Shown: positions 19,118-28,984 of the stretch, one piece after another
How positions within the stretch are numbered: the stretch's first letter is position 1
Layout: the number at the start of each line of letters is the position of its first letter
Assembly (NCBI RefSeq): GCF_000024185.1
Contig: NC_013790.1
Span: 1,325,501 to 1,389,500, forward strand
Reading direction: 5' to 3'
Length of the DNA: 64,000 nucleotides
Origin: Methanobrevibacter ruminantium M1
GTDB taxonomy: Archaea; Methanobacteriota; Methanobacteria; Methanobacteriales; Methanobacteriaceae
Notes under the pieces: model-generated
Databases searched by the model: none
Told to the model about the DNA's origin: nothing
Seen by the model: only the letters and a program-made list of their open reading frames with translations
Position numbers and translations under genes: made by a program

Positions 19118-19401
19118 TTATTTTAACTATTTTTGTCTTTTTTTACTAATTATTCTTTTTTTATCATTTTTTTTATCGAGTACTCATTTTTTATCACTTT
19201 TATCTAGTTATTCTTTTTTCATCACTTTTTATCCAGTTATTCTTTTTTGCTGCTGTTTTTCTCTAATCATTATTATTTTTAGTTTATTCTTCTTCTAAAA
19301 TTTCTTGTCCTTTTATATTATTTTTTAAATAAAAAAAAAGAAAAAAGAAAAAAATAGAGGAATAATAAGTTAAAATTTGAATAAAAAATTTCAACGATTT
19401 T
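19118..19401. other. Convergent spacer with degenerate repeats
   Basis: Imperfect copies of TTATTCTTTTTTATCA(C/T)TTTT recur four times between 19145 and 19250. No coding signal was seen. Confidence 0.45.
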
Positions 19402-19791
19402 TTATATTTCAGTAGCCTTTGTCACATTATAATAAAATTCATCAGGTTCTCCTTCGAGCCTTTGAGTGAATTTTAAATTGAATGAACCGTCTTTAGTGCT
19501 ATTTATAGTGCTGGTATGCTTATCTAAGGATTTTCCATCGTTATACATCAATATATCGATGGTGATGTCCTTATAGTCTTTACCGTTTGCACTGCTGATG
19601 TTCTGATTAAAGGAATATTCCTTTTTAGAATCATCCCAAGTTGTCATAGGTTCCATGGAATAGTCAAAACTTTCAGTAAGCGGAGACAGTTGATTTACAA
19701 CATTATTGCTTTCATTAATGAATGAAAAGCCAATGACAGCCACTAAAACGATTATTGCAAGTGCAATGCCTGCTTTGATTTTATTATCCAT
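19402..19791 (-). CDS. Small membrane-anchored protein, unknown
   Basis: One N-terminal membrane segment (residues 7-25, 'GIALAIIVLVAVIGF') is followed by about 100 residues with a beta-rich look ('KEYSFNQNISS', 'DITIDILMYNDGKSL', 'FNLKFTQRL'). It may be a secreted immunoglobulin-like or lipocalin-like domain; no family is recognised. GGGAGC precedes the ATG. It is the downstream neighbour of the C39 peptidase gene on the same strand, 160 bp away with a direct repeat between. Confidence 0.6.
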   Translation of the reverse strand: MDNKIKAGIALAIIVLVAVIGFSFINESNNVVNQLSPLTESFDYSMEPMTTWDDSKKEYSFNQNISSANGKDYKDITIDILMYNDGKSLDKHTSTINSTKDGSFNLKFTQRLEGEPDEFYYNVTKATEI

Positions 19792-19827
19792 ATATTTGCT
19801 CCCTTTTAGAAATTGTTTCAGTTAATC

Positions 19828-19908
19828 ATTAAGCAATTTGCATTGGTGAAATTACTTTATTTGCTTGTTTAGCTTCTTATTAAGCAATTTGCATTGGTGA
19901 AATTACTT
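19828..19908. repeat. Exact 30-bp direct repeat, 51 bp apart
   Basis: ATTAAGCAATTTGCATTGGT plus the next 10 bases occurs at 19828-19857 and again, identically, at 19879-19908. The repeats include the inverted halves AAGCAATTTGC. They separate the two secreted-protein genes on the minus strand. Confidence 0.8.
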
Positions 19909-19952
19909 AAATCATAACTGATTTTAAGGAAATATAGATTTTATTTAATCAA

Positions 19953-20981
19953 TTATTTCTTTCCTTTTACCTCATATTGGTTTTTGATGTACTTGTATTT
20001 GTAGATAGGTACTTTGACCTTATATTTTCCCCAACTAAGATGTTTTACCTTTACATATTCCCATGCAGAATAGGATACATGTCCATTGATGACTTTTGGT
20101 CTTAGCACCCATGAATAGGTGTTGATTAAGCCGTATCTCCATTCGGTCTTATAACCTACAAGCACTCTAACCCATCCTTTTCCTTTAACGTTTAAGCATT
20201 GGGATTGATCTAAAACCTTAATGTTTTTGTTGGATATCACATTTGAAACATTGGTTTTGTTCAATTCAGATAATAGGATTGCCTTTCCGCTAAAGAGGGA
20301 GTTGAATTCATCAATGCTCATATTGATGTTTCCCCTTGTTGAGTCAGCTAAAAAGACACTTTCTTCAGTTACTTTGCTTACTACAGTCCAGTGTTCTGCT
20401 CCATCAATATCCAAATGGACTATGGAGTTTTCAGCTAAGTCTTTAGATTGGATTTCAACTCCAACTGCAGAGAAATTGTAGTATCCTGCAGCATCGATTA
20501 AGGATTGCATATTGGTTCCATCCTTGCTGGTGTTGGTATGCTGGGATACTTCAGATAGGCTAAGGTTTAAGCCAAGCCTGTTTAATGCAGTTGCAAGGGA
20601 TGCGGGTCCGCAGCTGTAGCTGTCTCCAGCCATCACTACACCTTCGGTGTCTTTAGCTTCCTCTTCAATAATCTCGCTTTCTCCATCATTATTATCTAAA
20701 TCATTGTCTTTTAAGTTAGAGGAGGTTTGATTCTGACTTATTGAAGTCTTGTCATAGTTTGACTTATCATCTAAGCCATTAGAGTTTAGAGAGGAATCTG
20801 AATGCATGCCATTTGAATCTTGGAGGGAGTCAAGATAACTGGCATCAAGATTGTAGTTTTCATCAACTGAATTAATATCTCTTATGCTTAAGCCATTAGA
20901 GTCTGCAGCGCTAGCTTGTGAAACTAATAGGAAAAGGGATACTAAACAAACGATTAATATGCTTTTGCTTACTTTAAACAT
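19953..20981 (-). CDS. Secreted C39-like cysteine peptidase
   Basis: A clear signal peptide (positively charged start, hydrophobic run, then SQASA-ADS) is followed by an Asn/Ser/Asp-rich linker to about residue 115. A papain-like peptidase domain follows: Cys in 'DSYSCGPASLATALNRLG', His in 'GAEHWTVVSK' and Asp in 'FLADSTRGN', matching peptidase C39 and related double-glycine or wall-peptide peptidases. The last 90 residues are Tyr/Lys/Val-rich and may bind the wall. AAGGAGTG precedes the ATG. The target is unknown; the neighbours give no operon clue. Confidence 0.75.
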   Translation of the reverse strand: MFKVSKSILIVCLVSLFLLVSQASAADSNGLSIRDINSVDENYNLDASYLDSLQDSNGMHSDSSLNSNGLDDKSNYDKTSISQNQTSSNLKDNDLDNNDGESEIIEEEAKDTEGVVMAGDSYSCGPASLATALNRLGLNLSLSEVSQHTNTSKDGTNMQSLIDAAGYYNFSAVGVEIQSKDLAENSIVHLDIDGAEHWTVVSKVTEESVFLADSTRGNINMSIDEFNSLFSGKAILLSELNKTNVSNVISNKNIKVLDQSQCLNVKGKGWVRVLVGYKTEWRYGLINTYSWVLRPKVINGHVSYSAWEYVKVKHLSWGKYKVKVPIYKYKYIKNQYEVKGKK

Positions 20982-21928
20982 CTTTTCACTCCTTGTTTTT
21001 TTAACTCAAATCCATTCAATAGGGTCCTTAGAAAATAATGCTTTGATAGGATTTTTTTAATTTAAGTCTTGATTTAAGCCCCTTTAGAATTAAATCTTTT
21101 AGTCCAATCCTTTTTCGTGATTGTTCTTTTTAAGAATCAGATTTTTTTTATTGATCCTTTCGTGAATTTATTCTCTTAAAGAACCAAACTCTTAAGATTT
21201 AAGTTTCAAAAAGAATTTAAACTTTTAAGAATTAAATCTATTATTTTCTAATGAATAAAAATTCTTCAGGTCAAATATGATTATTTTATCAATAATCAAA
21301 TCTTATTTTAGGATTTTTTCAAATCAATTTTTTTTTAAGAAATTTTTCCTTTGAAATGAACCCAAGTCAATTTTTAATTTTTTCATTTTCATATTTAAAT
21401 TTAAGCATTTAGAGGCTTTATTTTAACAAGTCCATACAACTTTCACACTTTCGCACAATTTTACGAGATGACATCAATTTTTACTTCATTTAAGAATTAA
21501 TAAATAGTTTAAATATGTAAATTTTGGCCTATTTTTTAGGGTGATTTTTATGTATAGTTTATTATACATTAATTGTTCTTATTTTATAAAATGGTTTGTT
21601 TGATTTGAAACTAAAATTTTTAATTTTTTTAATTCCTGAGTGAAAAATTTGTTCCTATAATTTAAAACTAGTATTCTTAAGGAGTTTTGTTTTTCATAAT
21701 TGTAAAGATTTCATTATTTTTGCCTTGATTTTAAGTCATATATTTATACTATTATTAACAAATTTAGATAGTGATATTTGAATTGTGTAAAAATAGATAA
21801 ATATTTCCTATCATTGATTTATGATATTTTTAAAACGGTTAATGAATCATACTTTAAATCGTTTAATTCCAATTTAAATTATTCTAATTAATTAAAAACA
21901 ATCAAAAAAATTATAATTATGTGATAAA
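20982..21928. other. 947-bp divergent spacer before argB
   Basis: Contains repeated TTAAGAATTAAAT-like stretches (21060-21240), the 19-bp repeat array B, a small inverted repeat TGTATA-GTTTAT-TATACA (about 21549) and TATA-like DNA near 21740-21800. No protein-coding signal was seen on either strand. Confidence 0.5.
21424..21480 (-). repeat. 19-bp repeat array B (3 units)
   Basis: Read on the minus strand, three units are spaced exactly 19 bp apart: AAATTGATGTCATCTCGTA, AAATTGTGCGAAAGTGTGA and a third beginning AAAGTTGTATGG. The first unit matches one in array C (30.5 kb) with a single difference, and the AAAGTTGTAT variant also occurs in array D. Confidence 0.75.
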
Positions 21929-22807
21929 ATGGAAAGCATTAATCTTTTGGTAGAAGCGCTACCTTACATTAAGAAATTTTACAATAAAAAAGTTATGATT
22001 AAGTATGGAGGCCATGCAATGGTAGATGCTGATGCAATGGCTTCTACAGCTCGTGATACTGTGCTCTTAAAATATGTAGGCATGCAGCCTATTGTTGTTC
22101 ATGGAGGCGGTCCTGAAATTACCCGTTCCATGGAAAAATTAGGAAAAGAGCCTAAATTCATCAAAGGCCTTCGTGTAACTGATGAAGAGACAATAGACAT
22201 TGTAAAGATGGTTCTTGTAGGTAGCATCAATACAGATATCGTATCTCAGATATGTCATCATGACGGAAAAGGAGCAGGATTGTCCGGTAAAGACAATAAG
22301 CTTATTCAGGCCTCTAAGACCATGCATGAGATTAAGGATGACGATACCGGTGAAATCGAGCAGATTGATTTGGGATTAGTCGGTAAGGTGGATAAGATTA
22401 ACCCTGAAATCCTTGAGATGTATACTGAAAATGATTATATTCCTGTTATTGTCCCTATTGGAATTGCAGAAAATTCTAAAACTTTGAATCTCAATGCAGA
22501 TACTGTTGCAGGTGCAATTGCTAGTGAAGTTGATGCAGAAAAACTTATAATTTTAACAGATGTTCCAGGTGTCTTAAGGGACCCTAATGACCCATCAACT
22601 CTCATTCAAAAGATCCATATTGATGAGGTTCCTCAGCTTATTGAAGAGGGAATAATCAGTGGTGGAATGATTCCTAAGATTGAGACTTGTGTTGAAGCCT
22701 TGAATAATGGTGTAAAATCAGCGCATATTTTGGATGGAAGAATTAAGCACACTTTACTTATTGAAATCTTTACAAAGGATGGAATTGGAACTATGATTTA
22801 TAAGTAG
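21929..22807 (+). CDS. argB: Acetylglutamate kinase
   Basis: Phosphorylates N-acetyl-L-glutamate, the second step of arginine synthesis. Motifs: '[10 protein letters not shown]' (phosphate-binding Lys), '[13 protein letters not shown]', '[13 protein letters not shown]', '[10 protein letters not shown]', '[15 protein letters not shown]' and '[14 protein letters not shown]'. The length of 292 is standard. GTGATA lies just before the ATG. It stands alone; argJ is upstream at 14 kb. Confidence 0.95.
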   Translation: MESINLLVEALPYIKKFYNKKVMIKYGGHAMVDADAMASTARDTVLLKYVGMQPIVVHGGGPEITRSMEKLGKEPKFIKGLRVTDEETIDIVKMVLVGSINTDIVSQICHHDGKGAGLSGKDNKLIQASKTMHEIKDDDTGEIEQIDLGLVGKVDKINPEILEMYTENDYIPVIVPIGIAENSKTLNLNADTVAGAIASEVDAEKLIILTDVPGVLRDPNDPSTLIQKIHIDEVPQLIEEGIISGGMIPKIETCVEALNNGVKSAHILDGRIKHTLLIEIFTKDGIGTMIYK

Positions 22808-23030
22808 AATTTTAAGCATTCTATTTATTATTATTTTATTTTTTTTATTATTCATTATCTTTTTTTAAGTTTTATTTTATTATTTATTTTTATTATATAG
22901 AGTTATATATGCTTATTTTAGCATATTATCTATATATTGTTCTTTTTTTTAATTTAAATTAATTTTCTATTTTATAAGTCAAAATTCATTATATTTCTCA
23001 TTCTCTTGAATTCCAATGCTTTTAATTTTA

Positions 23031-23765
23031 TTAGAATGCAAATTTTTCCAAATCTTCATCTGAAGATAAGATTCTTCTTAAATTTAATGAGATCAATCTT
23101 TTGGTGGACATTAGGGCTATTGGTGCCAAGAAGAATGCAATTATACATAAAACCAGCTCTATTGAAGTGAACATGCCCTTAACTAAATTGATGAATGTGG
23201 AAATTGTTAATGTTTGAGATATCATGGCACATATGACGATGGATATCATGTCCCAAAATCCAATCTTCTTAATGATTGCAATGATTTCCTTTAAATAGAA
23301 TGCCTTAATAAACTTTCCATGGTGGAAATACCTGTTCAAGAGACCTCCAACCATCAAGAGATAAGTTCCTCCCCCTAAAACAAATAGTATTATGGCTATT
23401 GGAATATTATTTGCGCTTAATTGGGTTTTTCCAACACTAATGAATATGACCATTATATGGACATAAATGATGATGATAATGATTTTTTTAAAACCTTCCC
23501 ATATCAGTTTTGGTATGGGCCTTAGTTTTGGAGGAATATTCTCTCCCTTCAATCCGCTATAAACGATTTTTGAACCGTATCCTGTTTGCAAAAAAAGTAT
23601 TAAGAGTGCACCTATAAAAACAACTGTCTGCTGTGGGTCCTCTGGAAAAGGCAATTTCCTTCCTAAAGAAGCAATTAATAGAAGAAAGCCAATTACAATA
23701 ATATTTTTCCAATCTCTGAATGGATACTTTAAAGCTTCTATGATGCTTTCAAATACTTTTCTCAT
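23031..23765 (-). CDS. DUF4013 multipass membrane protein
   Basis: Five or six membrane segments across 244 residues. The N-terminus 'IIEALKYPFRDWKNIIVIGFLLL' and the C-terminal 'APIALMSTKRLISLNLRRIL' are typical of the archaeal DUF4013 family. Function unknown. AGGAAA precedes the ATG. Confidence 0.75.
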   Translation of the reverse strand: MRKVFESIIEALKYPFRDWKNIIVIGFLLLIASLGRKLPFPEDPQQTVVFIGALLILFLQTGYGSKIVYSGLKGENIPPKLRPIPKLIWEGFKKIIIIIIYVHIMVIFISVGKTQLSANNIPIAIILFVLGGGTYLLMVGGLLNRYFHHGKFIKAFYLKEIIAIIKKIGFWDMISIVICAMISQTLTISTFINLVKGMFTSIELVLCIIAFFLAPIALMSTKRLISLNLRRILSSDEDLEKFAF

Positions 23766-24023
23766 TTTATTTTCCTATTAATTAGTTTCAATTTAAAAAA
23801 TAGATTTTGCTTATTTTATTATTTAATTTAAATATTTATAAAATTTACTCAATTAGACTTATTTAATAATTTTAATTGGCGAAATAAAAATTAAAATTTT
23901 TAAAATTAGTTTTTGGAATTTTCAGTAGGTTGTTTTTTTTTGTAAGGTGTTTTTGTAAGGTGTTGATTAACTAAATAATCTTTAAAAAAAAGTAAAAAAA
24001 ATAAAAAAGAGGTGAAATTAAGA

Positions 24024-24767
24024 TTATATCTCGAATCCACCGTCACATTTAATAATTTGACCATCTAGGAAAGTACATTCGTCACTTGCAAGGAATAATG
24101 CAAGCTCTGCAATGTCTTGACCTTCACCGCATCTTTTGACTGGGCATTGGTCAATCATGTTTTGCAATGCTCCAGGGCCTCCAATGCTGTCTACCATTGC
24201 AGTGTGGATAAGACCTGGTGCAATACCGTTACATCTGATTTCAGGACCTAATTCCCATGCCATTGATCTGGTAAGTCCCATCATGGCGTGTTTGCTGTCT
24301 ACGTATGCTGCGAATCCATGGTGAGCTCCAAAGGATGCTACTGAACAGGTGTTTACAATTGTTCCTTTTCCTTTTTCCTTCATTACAGGTACGCAAAGTT
24401 GAGTGAGGACCAATGCAGAGGTTACGTTAACATTGAATACCTTGTTCCATTCCTCAAGGGTAAGGTCCATCAATGGGGACATGCTTAATACACCTGCATT
24501 GTTGAATAGAATGTCAATGGTGCCGTATTCATCCATGGTTGCCTCATAGATTTTTGGTACCTCGTCAAGGTTTGCCATGTCGACGATTACATATATTGCT
24601 TCTCCGCCAGCTGCCTTGATGTCATCTACAACAGCTGCTGCTCTTTCTTCGTTTCTTCCGCAGACAACTACTTTAGCTCCTTCCTTAGCGAATAGTTTTG
24701 CAGATTCTCTACCCATACCGGAGGTTGCTCCGGTAATGATTGCTACTTTACCATCTAGTTTTCCCAT
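24024..24767 (-). CDS. SDR family oxidoreductase (FabG-like)
   Basis: A classical short-chain dehydrogenase of 247 residues: nucleotide-binding 'TGATSGMGRES' (residues 13-23), 'NNAGVL', catalytic Ser in 'NTCSVASFG' and Y-V-D-S-K as the Tyr/Lys pair, with C-terminal 'FLDGQIIKCDGG'. The group contains 3-oxoacyl reductases and sugar or alcohol dehydrogenases; the substrate is unclear. GGTGAG precedes the ATG. The neighbouring ligase gene lies 400 bp upstream on the same strand. Confidence 0.85.
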   Translation of the reverse strand: MGKLDGKVAIITGATSGMGRESAKLFAKEGAKVVVCGRNEERAAAVVDDIKAAGGEAIYVIVDMANLDEVPKIYEATMDEYGTIDILFNNAGVLSMSPLMDLTLEEWNKVFNVNVTSALVLTQLCVPVMKEKGKGTIVNTCSVASFGAHHGFAAYVDSKHAMMGLTRSMAWELGPEIRCNGIAPGLIHTAMVDSIGGPGALQNMIDQCPVKRCGEGQDIAELALFLASDECTFLDGQIIKCDGGFEI

Positions 24768-25084
24768 TTTTTCTCACCTTTTAAATTAAACCAGATTCTT
24801 ATAAAAGAATGTGATTTCTATTTAATAGTTTGTTTTATAAAATATTTAAATATTTTTAAATTTTCTTGGTGTTTATTCAGTATATTTTGTTTTTAAAGGT
24901 TTATTATACTTAAAATGGTTAAATAATTTATATTTTTGTTCAAAATATTTAAAAAAAGATAAAAAATATGGCATTAATTTATTAAAATAATGTTCAGTGT
25001 TTAATGGATGGTGATATCTGGTATAATTTATATGGTTTCTAAATGCTAATTTGGGGTTTTATGGTGTTTGATTATAAAAAAAGT

Positions 25085-25114
25085 AAAAAAGAAGAATTAT
25101 TATTCTTCTTTTTT
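25085..25114. terminator. Perfect 13-bp hairpin after the AMP-forming ligase gene
   Basis: AAAAAAGAAGAAT-TATT-ATTCTTCTTTTTT lies about 50 bp past the stop of the minus-strand ligase gene, a good terminator for it. The remainder of the 397-bp spacer (24768-25164) is the SDR gene's promoter side and shows nothing else. Confidence 0.7.
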
Positions 25115-25164
25115 GAATTCTATAAGTTTTTTCTTCTTTTTGTGAATTCTTTATTTTATTCTTC

Positions 25165-26649
25165 TTATTGTGAAAACATCTCTCTAAGTTCCCTTCTTAA
25201 AAGCTTCCAACCATTTACTCTTGGAAGCTCATCCATAGTGAATATCTTTCTTGGAACCTTATATCTTGCAAGATATTCCCTTGAATATTCAAGCAGTCCC
25301 TCTGGATCTTCATCTTCTTTCCATACAACTGCAGCCACTGGAAGCTCTCCCCTATGAATATCATTTATGCTGAATATGGCAATCTCATCTACCTTAGGAT
25401 ATTTTATAAGGGTTTCCTCAACTTCTGTAGGATAGATTTTCCATCCGCTCATTACAATCATGTCTTTCTTTCTGTCTGTAATGAAAAGACGATTGTCCTC
25501 ATCGATATAACCTATATCCCCTGTGAGGAACCATCCGTCTTCAAGGAATGATTCCTTTGTTTCCTTTTCCATTCCCCAATAGCCCTTGGCTATTGCAGGT
25601 CCTCTAAGCGCTATCTCTCCATGCTCATATTTATCTAATGTTTTGTTTGGATCATCCTCATCCACTATCTTTAGCTCTGAAAAGCAAACAGGATGTCCTA
25701 CGCTTTCGTATCTGTCTGCTGTAGCATAGTCCTCAGGTCTTATTACAGTGCCTGTTCCTATGACTATTGATTCGGAAAGCCCATAAGCATTTATGATTGG
25801 GATATTATATTGTCCCATGAACTTTTTCCAGATCTTTCTATGAAGTGGGCCTCCTCCGCTTATTATCTCTCTGACTGTGGATAGGTTTTCTCTTTTTTCC
25901 TCTTCAAGGTTTGTCAAGGTGTGAATTACAGGAGGCATTCCAGAGAGAACGCTTACCTTCTCCTCTTCACATAATCTTAAGTATTCGTTTATCTCAAAGA
26001 AGTCCATTGTTATGCATAATGCTCCGGCTCTCAGTGCAGCTATTGCCCAAAGAATACCTACATGAGCCATAGGATAGATGCATAGGAATGTGTCATCTTC
26101 CTTATATGTCAATACGTCACAGGCATTGTGGATTGCTGTAAACCAGTTTCCATGGGTTAGCATTGAGCCTTTAGGCTTGCCTGTTGTTCCGGAGGTATAT
26201 TGGAGTTGGCATAGGTCGTCCCATTCTGTTTCCTCTGCAGGTAAGACCTCGCTATCTTTAAAGCTCTCACAGTCCTCTATGATGTATGAGTTGATTTTTA
26301 GGTCTTTTATGGTTTCTCTTGCTTCATCATCTGTTATAATCAGCTTTGCATCGGAATCACTAATCATATAGTCTAATTCGGCAGAGGTAAGTATTCTGTT
26401 GGTAGGGATTGCAATTGCACCTATTCTCCATATTGCAAGAAGTGAGAATAAGTATTCTGGAGAGTTGTTTAAATAGATGAGCACTCTGTCTCCTTTTTCT
26501 ATATTTTTATCCTTTAATGATTGTCCTATTCCTGATACTATTGTTAAAAGTTCTTTTGAATTGTATCTTAGCTCTCTATTTGGATAATAAAAGACTTCCT
26601 TCTCTAGTCTGCATGCATTAGCATCTAAAAATGTGGTTATATTTAACAT
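25165..26649 (-). CDS. AMP-forming acyl-CoA synthetase / ligase
   Basis: An ANL-superfamily enzyme of 494 residues: 'LQYTSGTTGKPKGSMLTHG' (P-loop), 'NAYGLSES', 'GEIALRGPAIAKGYW', 'DGWFLTGDIGYIDEDNRL', the hinge 'ITDRKKDMIVMSGWKIYP' and a C-terminal catalytic Lys in 'VNGWKLLRREL'. It activates a carboxylic acid through an acyl-AMP, usually to the CoA ester; the acid cannot be named from sequence. AGAGGC precedes the ATG. Confidence 0.87.
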   Translation of the reverse strand: MLNITTFLDANACRLEKEVFYYPNRELRYNSKELLTIVSGIGQSLKDKNIEKGDRVLIYLNNSPEYLFSLLAIWRIGAIAIPTNRILTSAELDYMISDSDAKLIITDDEARETIKDLKINSYIIEDCESFKDSEVLPAEETEWDDLCQLQYTSGTTGKPKGSMLTHGNWFTAIHNACDVLTYKEDDTFLCIYPMAHVGILWAIAALRAGALCITMDFFEINEYLRLCEEEKVSVLSGMPPVIHTLTNLEEEKRENLSTVREIISGGGPLHRKIWKKFMGQYNIPIINAYGLSESIVIGTGTVIRPEDYATADRYESVGHPVCFSELKIVDEDDPNKTLDKYEHGEIALRGPAIAKGYWGMEKETKESFLEDGWFLTGDIGYIDEDNRLFITDRKKDMIVMSGWKIYPTEVEETLIKYPKVDEIAIFSINDIHRGELPVAAVVWKEDEDPEGLLEYSREYLARYKVPRKIFTMDELPRVNGWKLLRRELREMFSQ

Positions 26650-26866
26650 ATTTAGCCTCTATCTTTATTTTTAATTATTTTTTTGGGTTTTTTTTACTTA
26701 TTAAGAATAATTTTAATTTTCATTATTTTTTGGTTTTTTTTTTTTTTTTTACTTATGAAGAATTATTTTTAATGTCTTTTAGCTTTCCTCATTAATTTTA
26801 ATAGTATTTTATAATATCTGCGAGTATTTTTATTATTGATTTTATGTGTTTTCATAATCTTTTACC

Positions 26867-27865
26867 TTAGTCTAATTTCTCTATTTCTTTTATGACTTCA
26901 TTTGCCACATCCATTGTCTTAGCATTTCCACCTAGGTCTGGTGTCAAGACTTTTCCCTTTTCTAGGACATTTTCACAGGCTGTTTTTACTTTACTTGCCA
27001 AATAATCCTCATTCAGGTATTCAAGCATCATTGAAACTGACAGAATCATAGCAATAGGGTTTGATATATTATTTCCTGCAATGTCTGGAGCAGATCCGTG
27101 CACCGGCTCAAAGAGCCCATGCTTGTCTCCAATGTTTCCTGATGGGGCAAGTCCCAATCCTCCTACAAGACCTGCTGAAGCGTCAGATAGGATGTCTCCA
27201 AAGAGATTGCTTGTTACAATCACATCAAACTCCTGTGGCTTTGTTAAAAGATACATTGCAGTTGCATCCACGTAATAGTCGATTGTTTTTATTTGTGGAT
27301 AGTCCTTTGCCACATTGTAGAATGAGTCTTTAAATACGCCGTCTGTTTTCTTTAGCACATTTGACTTATGCACGCAAGTTACTGATTCCTTATTCAGTTT
27401 GATTGCCTCTTGAAATGCAAGCCTTGAGATTCTTTCGCTCGCCTTTCTTGTAATCACCCTATGGGCTATTGCCTTATCCTCTTCCAATCTTTCCTTTCCA
27501 GAGTATAATCCTTCAGTATTTTCCCTAACAATGAGAAAGTCCAAATCATCAAAGAGGCAGTCCACTCCCTTGAATGATTTTATTGGTCTTAAGTTGGCAT
27601 ATGTATCCAATTCCTGCCTTAAGGTGATAATCGGGCTTTTCTCTCCAGGTGTTGAAGTGATTGCTCCAAATAGGGTTGCCTTTGCATTTCTTGCAATCCT
27701 TATGGTCTCCTCAGGTATGGTTGTTCCGTTCTTATCAAAACATTCTCGACCTGCTTCAGCTTCTACGAAGTCGATGTTTAGGTCTAATGATTCGAGAACA
27801 GCCACTCCTGCCTCTGTCACTTCCTTGCCTATGCCGTCTCCATCAATTCTTGCAATTTTTATCAT
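26867..27865 (-). CDS. aksF: Isopropylmalate/homoisocitrate dehydrogenase family
   Basis: An NAD-dependent beta-decarboxylating dehydrogenase: 'IDGDGIGKEV', substrate loop 'SPIITLRQELDTYANLRP', 'IVRENTEGLY', 'VTSNLFGDILSDASAGLVGGLG' and 'EPVHGSAPDIAGNNISNP'. The insertion 'GAITSTPGEKSPIITLR' resembles methanogen AksF (homoisocitrate dehydrogenase, which makes the 2-oxosuberate chain for coenzyme B) more than LeuB, but both paralogues are similar. The symbol is therefore tentative. The ATG follows AGGGATTAT. Confidence 0.75.
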   Translation of the reverse strand: MIKIARIDGDGIGKEVTEAGVAVLESLDLNIDFVEAEAGRECFDKNGTTIPEETIRIARNAKATLFGAITSTPGEKSPIITLRQELDTYANLRPIKSFKGVDCLFDDLDFLIVRENTEGLYSGKERLEEDKAIAHRVITRKASERISRLAFQEAIKLNKESVTCVHKSNVLKKTDGVFKDSFYNVAKDYPQIKTIDYYVDATAMYLLTKPQEFDVIVTSNLFGDILSDASAGLVGGLGLAPSGNIGDKHGLFEPVHGSAPDIAGNNISNPIAMILSVSMMLEYLNEDYLASKVKTACENVLEKGKVLTPDLGGNAKTMDVANEVIKEIEKLD

Positions 27866-28113
27866 AAATCATAATCCCTAATTTTTTTAATATATTATAT
27901 TATGATTTTATAAGTTTTAATCTTTTTTAATTTTAATCATCAATGTATATTTTTGTACATTTTTTTTTCATTTTGTAAACATTGCTTGGTTTTATTCTAA
28001 AGGAATCTTTTTATTTTGAATTTTTAACTTAAAAATATTCTTGTTCCTCTTATAAAGATTTCTGTTTAAATTTTATTAATTGGATATCTTCACTTGACAT
28101 AAGTTGATTTTGT

Positions 28114-28355
28114 ATGATTATTGAGTATATATTGTTCATTTTTTTATTCTTGCAGCAGTTTTATCATTCTTAGTTCCAGGATTAGGTCAAGCATATGCTG
28201 GTGATATTAAGAAAGGTATAATATTTTTCATAGTATTCTTAGTAATCATTGGATTATACGTGTACTTCTTGAATAAATACTTGCCTTTCAATATTATTGA
28301 ATTGATTTTCGGTATTTACGCTGCTTACGATGGATATCAAATGGCAAAAGCTTAG
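28114..28355 (+). pseudogene. TM2-like small membrane protein, N-terminally broken
   Basis: From about 28146 the frame reads 'AAVLSFLVPGLGQAYAGDIK' and then a second hydrophobic stretch with the ending 'YAAYDGYQMAKA' before TAG at 28353. The G-x-G-Q-x-Y-x-G pattern is typical of TM2-like/DUF5683 proteins. In this frame there is no ATG, GTG or TTG after the stop at 28122. The ATG at 28114 would join if the seven-T run at 28139-28145 had one more T. It is either a remnant or a base-call error. Confidence 0.55.
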
Positions 28356-28544
28356 AAATCTTTTTTCGAATGCTTTTATTATTATAAACTAATTTTTATT
28401 AATTTCTTTTTAATTTATTTTTACTATATTTTAATATTTTTTTTAAAGGATATTTTCATTTATTTCTTTTAGAAGATTTCATTTTTTCTTGAATCATTTT
28501 TTTACTATTCTTAATTACTTTTTTAGTTTAATTAAGTTCATTAA

Positions 28545-28770
28545 ACCGAAGTTTTACGAAACCCATATGCAGTGAGCAAGAATTTAAGAGTTCTCCGTGA
28601 GCATGATTAGGCCTACGTCATAAATCCAACTTATTCCATGCCTAGACTGATAGGCTCAGTGAAAAGGGTCGGATATATGCTTCAGCTATTGTAGAAAACA
28701 AGAGTTTTTCAACAAAACACTGTTTCTTATGGCTATATGTAGATTTCATGGTTTTACTAGGATTTTCAAG
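28545..28770. ncRNA. Unidentified G+C-richer, structured-looking segment
   Basis: Inside A/T-rich spacer DNA this stretch is visibly richer in G and C and contains several pairing elements: GTTT-TACG-AAAC near 28572, CTC-CGT-GAG near 28598, the palindrome TAGGCCTA near 28611, and GCCTA-GACTGA-TAGGC near 28639. No frame on either strand stays open. It looks like a non-coding RNA gene or the remnant of an insertion. No known RNA family was recognised. Confidence 0.4.
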
Positions 28771-28984
28771 TTTTTAAAAAAACATAATTTTAAATATTAG
28801 TTCGCATATATTAAAATTAACGATTATATTATTTTGACAATTGCAAAAATTTTAAAATTTTTGTTATGTTGACTCAGAATAAGAATAATAATAAAATATA
28901 TCCAAATATGGATTAGATATATAGAATATCTAATAAAATATTTGAAAGATTCTTTTTAATAGTTATTATTAGGAGGGTAATAGT

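Noticed and set aside
28680-28784. A 35-codon minus-strand frame over the G+C-richer island
   Set aside because: No ribosome site and no recognisable family; the hairpins fit an RNA better.
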